Assembly (NCBI GenBank): GCA_001304855.1
Contig: BBZN01000039.1
Coordinates: forward strand, 1 to 41,151
DNA length: 41,151 nt
Reading direction: 5' to 3'
Origin: Clostridia bacterium UC5.1-1D2
GTDB lineage: Bacteria > Bacillota > Clostridia > Lachnospirales > Lachnospiraceae
Shown here: piece by piece, positions 1 through 9,143 of the stretch
Layout of the letters: every line of letters begins with the position of its first letter
Position numbering within the stretch: position 1 is the stretch's first letter
Made by a program: the position numbers and the translations under genes
Notes under the pieces: generated by a model
The model's database searches: none
Seen by the model: the letters and a program-made list of their open reading frames with translations, nothing else
Told to the model about the DNA's origin: nothing

Positions 1-73
1 CATGGGCGGAGGCCCCGGAGGCGGAAACCAGGGCCGCGGCGGAGGCGGCGGCATGGGCGCAGGCCCAAGGTAA
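1..73 (+). CDS. C-terminal tail of a membrane-fusion (RND/MacA-type adaptor) protein, partial
   Basis: Only the last 23 or so codons are inside the window, ending in TAA at 71-73. They are almost entirely glycine with a few Met, Pro, Asn and Arg, ending in GAGPR. Gly/Met-rich low-complexity tails of this kind are common at the end of HlyD/MacA-like periplasmic adaptor subunits in Clostridia. The next two genes are a MacB-type ATPase and permease, the usual partners of such an adaptor. The identity rests on that context plus tail composition, since no folded domain is visible. The frame was chosen because it is the only one giving a coherent Gly-rich tail with a stop just before the next ribosome binding site. 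Confidence 0.55.
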   Translation, partial: MGGGPGGGNQGRGGGGGMGAGPR

Positions 74-130
74 GGCCGGAGAAATCCTGTATCTGGAAAA
101 ATCAGGGGAGACGAGGAGGCGTCAAATCAT

Positions 131-851
131 ATGGATAAGAATGAAAATGGGAATAAACTGATTGAGCTGAAGCATATATCTAAAATTTACTATCTGGGCG
201 GGGAGGAAGTGCGGGCCAACGACGACGTTTCCGTCGCCATTGACAAGGGTGAATTTGTGGCCATCGTGGGAAAATCGGGAAGCGGAAAGTCTACCCTGAT
301 GAATATAATCGGCGCACTGGACGTACCCACAGACGGAGCCTACTACCTGGGCGGGGAGGACGTAAGCGATATGAGCGACACCCAGCTGGCCCGCATCCGC
401 AATAAGATGATTGGGTTCATATTCCAGCAGTACAATCTGCTTCCCAAGCTGAATATTATCGAAAATGTGGAGCTGCCCCTGCTCTATGCAGGTGTGGGAA
501 GCGCAGAGCGCAGGGAACGGGCCATGGCTGCCCTGAGAAAGGTAGGGCTGGAAGAGAAATGGAAAAGTTTCCCAAATCAACTTTCAGGCGGACAGCAGCA
601 GAGAGTATCCATCGCCAGAGCCCTGGCTGGGGAGCCATCCCTGATTCTGGCGGATGAGCCACAGCGCCCTGGATTCCAAGACCAGCCGGGATGTGCTGAA
701 TTTTCTGAAGCAGCTCAACGAGGAGGGCAACACCATCGTAATGATTACCCATGATAATTCCATAGCCCTGGAGGCCAAGAGGGTGGTCCGCATAGCGGAC
801 GGAGCCATTAATTTTGACGGAGATGTGAAAGACTATGCTGCAATCGTTTAA
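131..851 (+). CDS. ABC transporter ATP-binding protein, MacB/LolD type (frameshifted in this sequence)
   Basis: ATPase that would power the permease encoded next. About 240 aa once corrected. Walker A GKSGSGKS lies near residues 47-54, the Q-loop at FIFQQYN, the signature LSGGQQQR near residue 155, Walker B LILADEP near 173, and the switch His in MITHD. The start ATG at 131 follows a GAGGAGG site at 113-119. The frame breaks just after ADEP (about 651-658), where the D-loop (ALDSKT) continues in another frame. Two missing bases, in CC(C)ACAG(G)CGCC, restore the family sequence DEPTGALD. The 3' end overlaps the permease start by 17 nt, so the two are translationally coupled. MacB-like systems export peptides or small toxic molecules, or act in envelope stress; the substrate cannot be told from sequence. 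Confidence 0.9.
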
Positions 852-2013
852 GCTGGCAATTAAAAGTATATGGGGCAACAAGATGCGCTCTTTCCTCACG
901 ATGCTGGGCATTATCATAGGGGTGGCGGCTGTGATCATTCTGGTGAGCCTCGTGAATGGATATATGAGCAGTGTGGTGGAGAGCTTTGCCAGCATGGGAG
1001 TGAACCAGATCAATGTGAATGTGACCAATTTAAGCTCCCGCTCCCTGGATGTGGATCAGATGTATGAATTTTACGATGGACACACAGATCTCTTCGGTGA
1101 GCTGAGCCCCAGCGTAAGCGTTTCCTCCACTGTGAAGCATGGCGACGACGCCATGGATTCCACAAGCATAGGGGGGTACAGCGAGCAGTATCTGGATATT
1201 AAAGGGTATAAGCTGCAGCAGGGAAGAAATATTTCCTACTCGGATATTGCATCGCGGCAGAAGATATGTGTAATCGGGGCTTATGTGGCCCAGGAGTTAT
1301 ACGGAAGCCCGGAGAAAGCCATCAACGAGACGATTAAAATCGGGGGATATGCATTTAAGATTGTGGGGATTGCAGAGGCCCAGGATGAGGACGATATGGA
1401 TGATGGAGGTACGGATGATTTTGTATGGATGCCGTACAGCGTGGCAGTGAAAATGTCCCGGAACGCCAGCATTACAAGCTACATCTTTACCTCCCTGGAT
1501 ACCGGCCAATCGGATGAATGCGTCTCTGCCATTGAGGACTATCTCTATGAAATATTCAGGGACGACGATCTGTACCGTGTGACTGCCATGAGTGAAATGC
1601 TGGACTCCCTGAACGAACAGATTGCAATGATGAGCGGCATGCTGGGAGGAATTGCAGGTATCTCTCTTCTGGTGGCGGGAGTGGGGGTTATGAATATTAT
1701 GCTGGTGTCCGTTACTGAGCGGACAAGGGAGATCGGCATCAGAAAATCCCTGGGTGCGGACAAAGGTACAATTATGCAGCAGTTCGTTATAGAAGCGGCG
1801 GTAACCAGCTCTCTGGGCGGCGTAATCGGAATTGTGATCGGCTGTATTGCAACTACCGTGGTGGGGACGGCTGTGGGAATATCGGCAGCCCCTACGCCGG
1901 CGGCAGTGCTGGTGTCCTTCAGCGTATCTGTGGGGATCGGGCTGATCTTTGGATATATGCCTGCCAACAGGGCGGCAAACTTAAATCCCATTGACGCCCT
2001 GAGGAGCGAGTAG
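835..2013 (+). CDS. ABC transporter permease, MacB/FtsX family
   Basis: Intact 392-aa membrane subunit. It has one N-terminal transmembrane segment (about residues 20-42, rich in Ile/Val/Gly), a large extracytoplasmic MacB_PCD-like domain (about 43-265), then three C-terminal segments near 272-295, 325-345 and 353-375, the FtsX/MacB fold. The motif ERTREIGIRKSLGA after the second segment is the classic cytoplasmic coupling loop of this family, contacting the ATPase. MacB-type transporters work by mechanotransmission: they do not pass substrate through the membrane but drive export through the partner adaptor, here the protein ending at position 73. The gene overlaps the ATPase and ends at a terminator 60 nt downstream. 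It is one of only five undamaged complete genes in the window. Confidence 0.92.
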   Translation: MLQSFKLAIKSIWGNKMRSFLTMLGIIIGVAAVIILVSLVNGYMSSVVESFASMGVNQINVNVTNLSSRSLDVDQMYEFYDGHTDLFGELSPSVSVSSTVKHGDDAMDSTSIGGYSEQYLDIKGYKLQQGRNISYSDIASRQKICVIGAYVAQELYGSPEKAINETIKIGGYAFKIVGIAEAQDEDDMDDGGTDDFVWMPYSVAVKMSRNASITSYIFTSLDTGQSDECVSAIEDYLYEIFRDDDLYRVTAMSEMLDSLNEQIAMMSGMLGGIAGISLLVAGVGVMNIMLVSVTERTREIGIRKSLGADKGTIMQQFVIEAAVTSSLGGVIGIVIGCIATTVVGTAVGISAAPTPAAVLVSFSVSVGIGLIFGYMPANRAANLNPIDALRSE

Positions 2014-2072
2014 AGGTACAATTATAATTGATGTGATATCTGGCATTATAGCGGAACTGTATTATTAAATAC

Positions 2073-2117
2073 GCCCTGGCCTTGTCTCCGGTTTCACTGG
2101 GGACCAGGGCCTTTTTT
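2073..2117 (+). terminator. Rho-independent terminator after the MacB-type operon
   Basis: GCCCTGG (2073-2079) pairs with CCAGGGC (2104-2110) and is followed directly by a run of six T (2112-2117). It lies 60 nt after the permease stop, with no gene in between. Confidence 0.85.
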
Positions 2118-2219
2118 GCCGTCTGCCGCCCCACAGGCGGTTTTTGACGTTTCTGTGCATCGCAGGGCGTGTGGCCCGGAAGGGAGCGGACAGCAGCCTG
2201 TGTCCGGGCGGGTAAGTGA

Positions 2220-2248
2220 TTGACAGAATAATGGAATCAGGATAGACT
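2220..2248 (+). promoter_or_regulatory. Sigma-A type promoter of the dipeptidase gene
   Basis: TTGACA at 2220-2225, a 17-nt spacer and TAGACT at 2243-2248, about 47 nt upstream of the ATG at 2295. The perfect -35, ideal spacing and position right after a terminator support it. The rest of the 2118-2219 gap shows nothing recognisable. Confidence 0.75.
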
Positions 2249-2294
2249 TAAGTTAATATATTGTCAGTATCATAATGAGAAAAGAGGAATTTCC

Positions 2295-3289
2295 ATGAAA
2301 GTTGTTGACATGCACTGCGATACCATATCGGAGCTGTATAAGAACCATATGGAGGGAGGCTCTGCCTCCATTCTGGAAAACCGTTTGATGATTGACCTTA
2401 AAAAGATGAAAGCAGGAGATTACGGGCTTCAGAATTTTGCCCTGTATACCAACCTGGAGCGCGCAGAAGGCCGGCCTTTTGAATACTGTATGGAGCTTTT
2501 GGATACATTTTATACGGAGATGGAAGCCCACAGGGAGGAGATCGGTATCGTAACCTCCTATGAAGAGATTGAGAGAAACTGGAATCAGGGGAAAATGTCC
2601 GCCCTTCTCACCATAGAGGAGGGGGGAGCGTGCCAGGGCGAGCTGGCTTCCTGCGGAACTTTTACAGGCTGGGGGTGCGCATGATGACCCTAACCTGGAA
2701 TTTCCAAAATGAACTGGGTTTTCCAAACAGGAAGGAGGTTCTTTCGGAAGGGAGGGTTCGTACGGTTGCCGACACAGAGAGGGGGCTGACGGAGACAGGG
2801 GTGCGCTTTGTGAAGGAGATGGAGCGTCTGGGAATGATAGTGGATATTTCCCATCTGAATGACGCAGGTATCTGGGATGTGTTCCGCTGCACGAAAAACC
2901 CCTTTGTAGCCAGCCACTCCAACGCCAGGGCGGTGGCATCCCATCCCAGGAACCTGACGGACGAGATGATACGGAGCCTGTCGGAGCGGGGAGGCGTGAT
3001 GGGGATTAACTACTATGCACATTTCCTCAGGGATTTCAAAGAGGGGGAGGCGGTTGTCAGCCGTATTTCCCACATGGTGGAGCATATGAAGCACATACGG
3101 AAGGTAGGAGGAATCCAGTGCATAGGCCTGGGATCCGATTTTGACGGCATTGCCGGAGAGCTGGAGATGAAGGATGCCTCCGGCCTTGGCATGCTGGCCG
3201 ACGCCATGTGGGAGGCCGGTTTTACCTCCGGCGAGATCGAAGCCGTGTTTTTCGGAAATGTTTTGAGAGTGTACCGGGATGTGCTGTAG
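2295..3289 (+). CDS. Membrane dipeptidase, peptidase M19 (renal dipeptidase family), frameshifted
   Basis: Zinc dipeptidase that hydrolyses dipeptides, including those with a C-terminal D-residue. Corrected length is about 331 aa, normal for bacterial M19. Metal ligands are visible in order: HCDT near residue 7 (HxD), the bridging Glu in TIEEGG, His in DISHLND and in ASHSNARA, and the Asp of GLGSDFDG. The reading frame breaks near 2648, between ELA and FLRNFYRLG; one missing T in a TT(T) run restores it. It has its own promoter and a site GAGGAA before the ATG. There is no signal peptide, so it is probably cytosolic and may help recycle peptides. It stands alone between two unrelated operons. 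Confidence 0.9.
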
Positions 3290-3338
3290 GAGATCCATTT
3301 CGGTGTGGACACAGCCCGGCTTTTTTAAAGGGAAAAAT

Positions 3339-3399
3339 TTTACAGAGATTTTACATTTCTGTGGAGCGGATTTTACTTGTATTTGGTATGCTGTTTACA
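3339..3399 (+). promoter_or_regulatory. Phased TTTACA direct repeats with extended -10, upstream of the response regulator
   Basis: TTTACA occurs at 3339-3344, 3350-3355 and 3394-3399, and TTTACT at 3372-3377. The starts are 11, 22 and 22 nt apart, so all lie in one 11-bp helical register. TTTACA-N5-TTTACA matches the architecture of PhoP/PhoB-type boxes bound by OmpR-family regulators. An extended -10, TGGTATGCT (3384-3392), sits inside the array. Autoregulation by the gene that follows is an inference. Confidence 0.5.
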
Positions 3400-3439
3400 T
3401 AGATTAAGCAGAGGGACGGGAAAGGCGGATAAGACGGAT

Positions 3440-4152
3440 ATGGAACGTATTTATATTATAGAAGATGATGAGAATATCAGAAATCTCCTGAAGATAGCGT
3501 TGGAAGGCTTTGGCTACGAGGCCCGGGGCTTTGAGACGGCGGAGGAAGGGCTGGCCGGGATGAAGGAGCAGGCTCCCGATCTGGTTATTTTTGACTGGAT
3601 GCTGCCGCGGATGGACGGCGTTACAGCCATCCGCCAGGTCCGCAGGACGGGAGAGCTTAAGGATATCCCGATTATGCTCCTTACGGCCAAGGACAAGGAG
3701 CTGGATAAGGTAGTGGGCCTGGACTGCGGGGCGGACGATTATATGGTGAAGCCTTTGGCGTTCTGGAACTGTCCGCCCGGATCAGGAGCCTGCTGCGCAG
3801 GGCAAAGCGGGATGAGAATCTGGATGTTCTGTCCTATCAGGATATATCCGTCAACAAAAAGACCCGGGAGGTCAGCAGCAGCGGACGGGCTGCGGAACTT
3901 ACTTTAAAGGAATTTGAACTGTTGGTTTACCTGCTGGAGAATCAGTCCCGGGTTGTTACAAGAGATGAGCTTCTCAACCAAATCTGGGGCTACGAGTACG
4001 ACGGGGAGACCCGTACCCTGGATATGCATATCCGTACTGCGGCAAAGCTGGGCGGGGAGGGCGGTTCCTGTATCAAGACGGTGAGAGGCGTGGGGTACAG
4101 GATCGTCAAGGCGGAAAGCCGGCAGCCTGCCGGTCTGTCTGATGAGGCGTGA
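3440..4152 (+). CDS. OmpR/PhoB-family response regulator (frameshifted)
   Basis: DNA-binding response regulator of about 237 aa after correction. The receiver domain (about 1-120) shows the acidic pair in EDDEN, the phospho-acceptor Asp in IFDWMLP, Thr in LLTAKD and Lys in VKP. The winged-helix domain follows, with LTLKEFELL, SRVVTRDELL, WGYEYDGETRTLDMHIR and the C-terminal GVGYR wing. The ATG at 3440 is preferred because homology begins with it; in-frame upstream codons have no family similarity. The frame breaks at about 3757 (KPLAFWN for KPFGVLEL; one T missing). At about 4042 the recognition helix reads RTAAKLGG, one residue short of the usual RTLRQKLG, a net in-frame loss of three bases. 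The histidine kinase follows directly. PhoB/PhoP-like by architecture; the stimulus is unknown. Confidence 0.9.
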
Positions 4153-4166
4153 GGAGGCGGCTTGCC

Positions 4167-5559
4167 ATGCGTAAAGCAATATTGGAAAAATTTATTCTGG
4201 TACTGCTGGCGGCGCTGTGTATCAACAGCGTCATTTTTTATATTGCCAGCGGTACGATGATTCTCAGCACTTCCAGAAGGGACATGACCTACACCATCAA
4301 GGCGCTGGACAGTGTTTTGGAGTATGACAGGGATATTCTGGGGCAAATGGGCAGGCTGGAGGCATTTACAGACCAGGATTCCAGCCGTGTGACGCTGATA
4401 CGGACGGATGGAACCGTAATCGCAGATTCCGATGCGCCGGTGGAGGAACTGGACAACCATCTGGACAGGGAGGAGATGAAGGCTGCGTGGAGACTGGGGA
4501 GGGGTATGCCAGAAGGTATTCCCAGACGCTCCACAAAACCATGATCTATGTGGCCTGCCGCTCGGACAAGGCGGATATGGTTCTGAGGCTGGCTGTGCCA
4601 TACTCCGGCATCAGCGAGTATCTTCCCATGCTCCTGCCCGCCGCCCTGGTAAGCTTTTTGGTTGCCATGGCCTGCTCTGTTGTGGCCTCCCAGCGGTTTG
4701 TCTCCTCCGTGACCCGCCCTCTGCGCCATATATCCAGGCAGATGCTGGCTGCAAAGGGAGACTACACCCAGCTTCAATTTGAACGGTATCAGTATCCTGA
4801 GATCAATGTAATCGCCGAGACGATTATGAATATGTCCCGGGATGTGAAGGAATATCTGGGACAGATAGAGAAGGAGAAGCATATCAGGCAGGAGTTTTTC
4901 AGCAATGCATCCCACGAGCTCAAGACTCCCATCACCTCCATACAGGGCTATGCGGAGCTGCTGGAGAGCGATATGATACAGGATGAGAATATGAAACGGG
5001 ATTTTGCGCGGAGGATTAAGAAGGCGGCGGCGGGCATGACGGGCCTTATCAACGATATTCTCATGATTTCCAAGCTGGAGGCCAAGGATGCAGAGGTGGT
5101 CATGTCCGATGTGCGTATCAGCGTCCTTCTGGAGGAGATTACGGACCGGTTAAAGCCTCAGGCCGCCTCTGCCCAGGTGTTCCTTCACATAGACTGCCAG
5201 CCTCTGTGTATCAAAGCCAATGTGCAGCAGATGGAGGAGCTTCTCACCAACCTTTTAAGCAATGCCGTGAAATACAACCGTCCGGGCGGACAGGTGTGGG
5301 TCAATATCCGGCAGCAGAATGACGCTTTGGTTATCCGGGTGAAAGATAACGGAATGGGAATTCCGGCGGACAGCCTGGATCGGATTTTTGAACGGTTCTA
5401 CCGGGTGGATAAGGGCCGCAGCAGAAAGCAGGGGGAACGGGCCTGGGGCTGTCCATTGTTAAGCACATTGTGAATTTTTACCATGGAACTATTTCCGTCA
5501 CTTCGGAGCTGGAGGTTGGTACGGAATTTCTAGTGTCAATTCCCGTGGAAAATGCTTGA
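4167..5559 (+). CDS. Sensor histidine kinase, PhoR-like (frameshifted)
   Basis: Membrane kinase paired with the preceding regulator; about 464 aa when repaired. A first transmembrane segment near residues 8-30 is followed by an extracytoplasmic sensor region, a second segment (LLPAALVSFLVAMACSVV), HAMP, the H-box NASHELKTPITSI with the phospho-His, the N-box NLLSNAVKYNR, the G1 box DNGMGIP and an F-box (FERFYRVDKG). The G2 box GTGLGLSI appears only after restoring one G near 5435; a further base is missing near 4487. The protein then ends with VSIPVENA and TGA at 5557-5559. ATG 4167 is chosen because GAGGAGG lies about 8 nt upstream; a GTG at 4149 overlapping the regulator stop is an alternative. 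The ligand is unknown. Confidence 0.9.
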
Positions 5560-5578
5560 ATGCTGTGACTTTTACCCT

Positions 5579-5612
5579 CCGGGCAGATCTGATTTTGGGA
5601 TCTGCCCCGGAT
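5579..5612 (+). terminator. Probable terminator after the two-component operon
   Basis: GGGCAGATC (5581-5589) pairs perfectly with GATCTGCCC (5599-5607) around a 9-nt loop, with a few more flanking G/C pairs. The following sequence, GGATTTCTG, has only a weak T tract, so termination efficiency is uncertain. It begins 20 nt after the kinase stop. Confidence 0.6.
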
Positions 5613-5658
5613 TTCTGTAAATTCCCCCCAATTGTATTAAAAAAAGTGCACTTCGTTA

Positions 5659-5719
5659 CTTTAAAACCATAGAAATTTAAAGCAATAAAATTGACGGAAA
5701 TATTTTTTGGTGGTATGAT
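5659..5719 (+). promoter_or_regulatory. Promoter and possible operator of the TrpX-type ABC operon
   Basis: TTGACG (5691-5696), a 17-nt spacer and TATGAT (5714-5719) form a good sigma-A promoter 53 nt before the ATG. Just upstream, CTTTAAA (5659-5665) and TTTAAAG (5676-5682) form a 7-bp inverted repeat with a 10-nt gap, which could be an operator or an UP-like AT-rich element. No T-box or riboswitch was recognised in the short leader. Confidence 0.65.
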
Positions 5720-5771
5720 AGAAAGCATCCTGAAAGAGGAGCGATTTTTAGATAAAAGAGGAGAGATCATT

Positions 5772-6829
5772 ATGAAAAAAACATCAAAAGTTATAACTCT
5801 GATGCTGGCTGCCGCGATGGCGCTGTCCGTGACCGCCTGCGGTTCCCAAACCACAGAGACTACAGGCGCAGCGTCGGAAACCACCGCCACAGAGGCGGCG
5901 CCGGCAGAGGAATCCGCCGGGGCAGAGACCCAGGGGGAGAGCGCCCAGGCTTCTTCAACGGACGGCGGCGCCTACAAGATAGGGGTTCTTCAGCTGGTAC
6001 AGCATACGGCGCTGGACGCGGCCAACGAAGGATTTATCGCAGCCCTCAACGATGCAGGCATTAAATACGAGGTTGACCAGCAGAATGCATCCGGCGACCA
6101 GTCCACCTGCGTGACTGTGGCGTCCAAGTTCTCCAATGACAAGAAGGATTTGATTCTTGCCATTGCAACCCCTGCGGCTCAGGCTATGGCAGGCGCTGTC
6201 TCGGATACCCCCATACTGGTTACGGCAGTTACGGATCCTGCCGAGTCCGGTCTGGTGGATAAGAATGAAACTCCGGGGGCAATGTTACGGGCACTTCCGA
6301 TCTGACTCCCGTAAAGGAGCAGATCGACCTTTTAAAGCAGATACTTCCGGATGCGAAGAACATCGGAATACTTTACTGCTCGGCTGAGTCCAATTCAGAG
6401 ATTCAGGCGGCTATGGCGAGGGAAGCCATCGAGGCGGCGGGCATGACCAGCAAGGACTACACCGTGTCCAGCTCCAACGAAATTCAGACGGTTGTACAGG
6501 CTATGGCAGGCAAGGTGGATGCCATCTATGCGCCCACGGACAATACCATTGCAGCAGGTATGTCTACAGTCGCCATGGTGGCCAACAAGAACAACCTGCC
6601 TGTTATCTGCGGCGAGGCAGGTATGGTGGAGAGCGGCGGCCTTGCCACCTACGGAATTGATTACTATCAGCTGGGCTACATGACAGGCCAGCAGGCAGTT
6701 AAAATCCTTACTGAAGGAGCGTCTCCCGCAGACATGCCCATCGAGTATCTGCCTGCTGAGAAGTGTGAGCTTACAGTGAACCAGGAGACTGCTGACACTC
6801 TGGGGATTGATGTATCGGCACTTAAATAA
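5772..6829 (+). CDS. ABC transporter substrate-binding lipoprotein, TrpX type (ABC_sub_bind), frameshifted
   Basis: Extracellular binding protein of about 352 aa. The first 23 residues are a lipoprotein signal with lipobox VTAC (Cys lipidated), followed by a Thr/Ala/Glu-rich linker to about residue 68. The mature domain begins KIGVLQLVQHTALD, typical of the COG2984/PF04392 family, and contains VDAIYAPTDNT and GLATYGIDYYQLGY, also characteristic. Members of this family serve TrpXYZ-like importers for tryptophan, tyrosine or related ligands, so the substrate here is not certain. One G is missing near 6283 (PGGNVTGTSDLTP is expected where the frame ends in GAMLRALPI). The permease and ATPase follow after an unusually long 332-nt gap. 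Confidence 0.9.
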
Positions 6830-6911
6830 AGGGCGGTGAGCCTGTCCGCAGCCTGGGTCTTAATATGGAAAGAACTAACGTTATGAACTACCGGTTGTAA
6901 GGGAGAAAAGA

Positions 6912-6963
6912 GGTGCTGCCCAGGCGGCCCGGAGGCGGAACTGCTTCGGGCTGCGGCAGCGCC
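6912..6963 (+). promoter_or_regulatory. Large intercistronic hairpin between binding protein and permease genes
   Basis: GGTGCTGCC (6912-6920) pairs with GGCAGCGCC (6955-6963), and GCGGCCCGGA (6924-6933) pairs with TTCGGGCTGC (6945-6954), giving about 19 bp including G-U pairs, one 3-nt bulge and an 11-nt loop. There is no T run after it. Such structures between a binding-protein gene and its permease often protect the upstream mRNA or lower downstream expression. The rest of the 6830-7161 gap contains no gene I can support, only a GGAGG site before 7162. Confidence 0.55.
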
Positions 6964-7161
6964 CCATTGACGTTTTAGGGGGAAGGGCGCAGCGCACATA
7001 ACCCGCAGCCGGAAAACATAATTCTCATACACGCTCCAGGTTTTATAGATGATTTGCTCAAGCTGTGCTGAAACAGAGGTTTTCATAGGGCGGTTTGGGC
7101 AAGTTATTTATAAATATAACAGAATTTAACAGAGAGAAACAGGATATATGGAGGTTTTAAG

Positions 7162-8093
7162 ATGGATATAATGAGTTCGCTTCAGGGAATGGGGCCTGCG
7201 CTTATAGATGCCACGGGACAGGGCGTTCTTTGGGGAATTATGGTATTGGGAGTATATATTACATACAAGCTGCTGGATATTGCAGACCTGACGGTGGACG
7301 GCAGCTTTGCACTGGGCGGGTGCGTCTGTGCGGTCCTTATTTCCAGGGGGGTTAATCCGGCGGTGGCCCTGCTTCTGGCTGCCATGGCGGGTATGGCGGC
7401 CGGTTTTGTAACAGGCATCCTTCACACTGTGTTTGAGATTCCGTCCATTTTGGCAGGAATCCTGACACAGATATCGCTCTGGTCAATCAATCTGTGGATC
7501 ATGGGGGACAAGAGCAATATACCTCTTTTGAAGGTGGATACGGTTATGAAGGAGCTGGCTGCCGTCACCGGCCTCACGGAGTCCCAGGCTTCCCAGCTCA
7601 TCGGCTTCTCTGCCGCAATCCTTGTGGTAGCTCTGCTCTACTGGTTTTCGGAACGGAAGTCGGCAGCGCTCTGAGAGCCACAGGCAACAACGAGGATATG
7701 ATCCGGGCCCTGGGTGTAAACACCAGCTTTACGAAACTTCTGGCCCTTGGACTGAGCAACGCTTTGGTGGGCCTCTCCGGTGCGCTTGTATGCCAGAGCC
7801 AGAACTATGCGGACATCCAGATGGGGACAGGAGCCATTGTAATTGGCCTGGCGGCTATTGTCATAGGCGAGGTGCTCTTTGGCTGGATGCGGAATTTTGC
7901 CTGCAAGCTGGCGGCTGCGGTCATCGGTTCTGTGATCTACTTTGCCATCCGCGCGGTGGTAATACAGCTTGGCATGAAACCTAACTACATGAAGCTTCTC
8001 TCAGCCATTATTGTGGCCCTGGCTTTGTGTATTCCTGTGGCGGTTAATAAATTCAGGGCTTACAATTCATATTCGGAAGGAGGGGAAGCGTAA
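7162..8093 (+). CDS. ABC transporter permease, TrpY-like (BPD_transp_2 family), frameshifted
   Basis: Integral membrane subunit of about 310 aa with eight or more hydrophobic segments, the fold of branched-chain amino acid and ribose importers. Family features include DLTVDGSFALGGCV near residue 45, the coupling region GSALRATGNNEDMIRALGVN and the last segments IVALALCIPVAVNKF. The ATG at 7162 follows TGGAGGTTTTAAG. The frame breaks near 7643 (LLYWFSERKSAAL instead of LYWFFGTEVGSALRATG): one T is missing in TTT(T). The gene ends in TAATG, so its stop overlaps the ATPase start by one base. With the genes on either side it forms a complete importer. Confidence 0.9.
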
Positions 8094-8887
8094 TGCTGAT
8101 ATTGAGCAACGTAAGAAAAACCTTCAACAAAGGCACCATCAACGAGAAGAAAGCCTTAAAGGGCATCAATCTGACCCTGAATGACGGCGATTTCGTCACT
8201 GTCATCGGAGGAAACGGGGCAGGAAAGTCCACCATGCTGAATATGATTGCCGGCGTGTATCCCATTGATTCCGGCAGGATTGAGATTGACGGCGTGAACA
8301 TTTCCAGACAGCCGGAACACAAGAGAGCCAGGTATATCGGCCGTGTGTTTCAGGACCCTATGAAGGGAACGGCTGCCGGGATGGAGATACAGGAAAACAT
8401 GGCTCTGGCCTTCAGACGGGGCCGCACAAGAGGCTGAGCTGGGGAATCAGCAGCAAGGAGAAGGACTATTACCGGGATCTGCTGACCAGGCTGGGGCTGG
8501 GGCTCCAGACCCGGATGACCAGCAAGGTGGGCCTTCTCTCGGGAGGGCAGAGGCAGGCCCTCACCCTTCTTATGGCAACCATCCAGAAGCCCAGACTTCT
8601 GCTCCTGGATGAACACACGGCGGCCCTGGACCCGCAGACAGCGAAAAAGTACTGGACCTGACAAATGAGATGGTGACGGAACAGAATCTGACGGCCTTAT
8701 GGTCACCCACAATATGAAGGATGCCATTCAGATTGGAAACCGCCTGATTATGATGAACGACGGGCAGATTATCTACGACGTCTCAGGGGAGGAAAAGCGG
8801 AAGCTGACAGTGGAGGATCTCCTCAGAAAATTTGCAGAAGCCAGCGGCGGAGAATTCGCCAATGACAGAATGATGCTGTCAAAATGA
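8093..8887 (+). CDS. ABC transporter ATP-binding protein, TrpZ-like (three frame breaks)
   Basis: ATPase of the importer, about 265 aa when repaired. Walker A is GGNGAGKST near residue 43, the Q-loop is RVFQDPMKGT, the signature is LLSGGQRQAL, Walker B is LLLLDEHTAALDP, and the switch His lies in MVTHNMKDAI. Note DEH rather than DEP at the end of Walker B, as is usual in this COG1101-type subfamily. Single bases are missing near 8430 (after RGRTR), 8648 (TAKKVLDL) and 8695 (TALMVTHN); three losses bring the end back into the starting frame. It is followed by a strong hairpin that closes the operon. Confidence 0.9.
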
Positions 8888-8929
8888 CAGCTGAATTCTG
8901 CCGCCTCCGGGCCCCATATCGGGTTATAT

Positions 8930-8981
8930 TTGCCCCAAAGGAAGGGTGTGCAGCAGGCTGCGCACCCTTCCTTTGGGGCAA
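8930..8981 (+). terminator. Long perfect inverted repeat, probable terminator
   Basis: Nineteen bases at 8930-8948 are perfectly complementary to 8963-8981, with an extra GCAG/CTGC pairing inside the loop. It lies 43 nt after the ATPase stop. No T run follows, so factor-independent termination is not guaranteed; mRNA 3'-end protection is an alternative. The remaining gap to 9143 holds only a promoter. Confidence 0.6.
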
Positions 8982-9083
8982 GCTTCCCATAAAATGTGGC
9001 GGTCAGCGGCAGGGATGGATGCTTAAAGGCGCCCCCGGCCCGTAAAATTTAAGAAATATTTCACATTTTGCACCATGGTTTTG

Positions 9084-9092
9084 TGATATACT
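9084..9092 (+). promoter_or_regulatory. Extended -10 promoter of the NlpC/P60 gene
   Basis: TG-A-TATACT at 9084-9092 is an extended -10, 51 nt before the ATG at 9144. No good -35 lies at 16-18 nt; TTGCAC at 9068 is too close at 13 nt. Confidence 0.5.
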
Positions 9093-9143
9093 TTACGCTG
9101 TATGACCCTACATACGTAAAATAAAGTTGGAGACGATACACAT

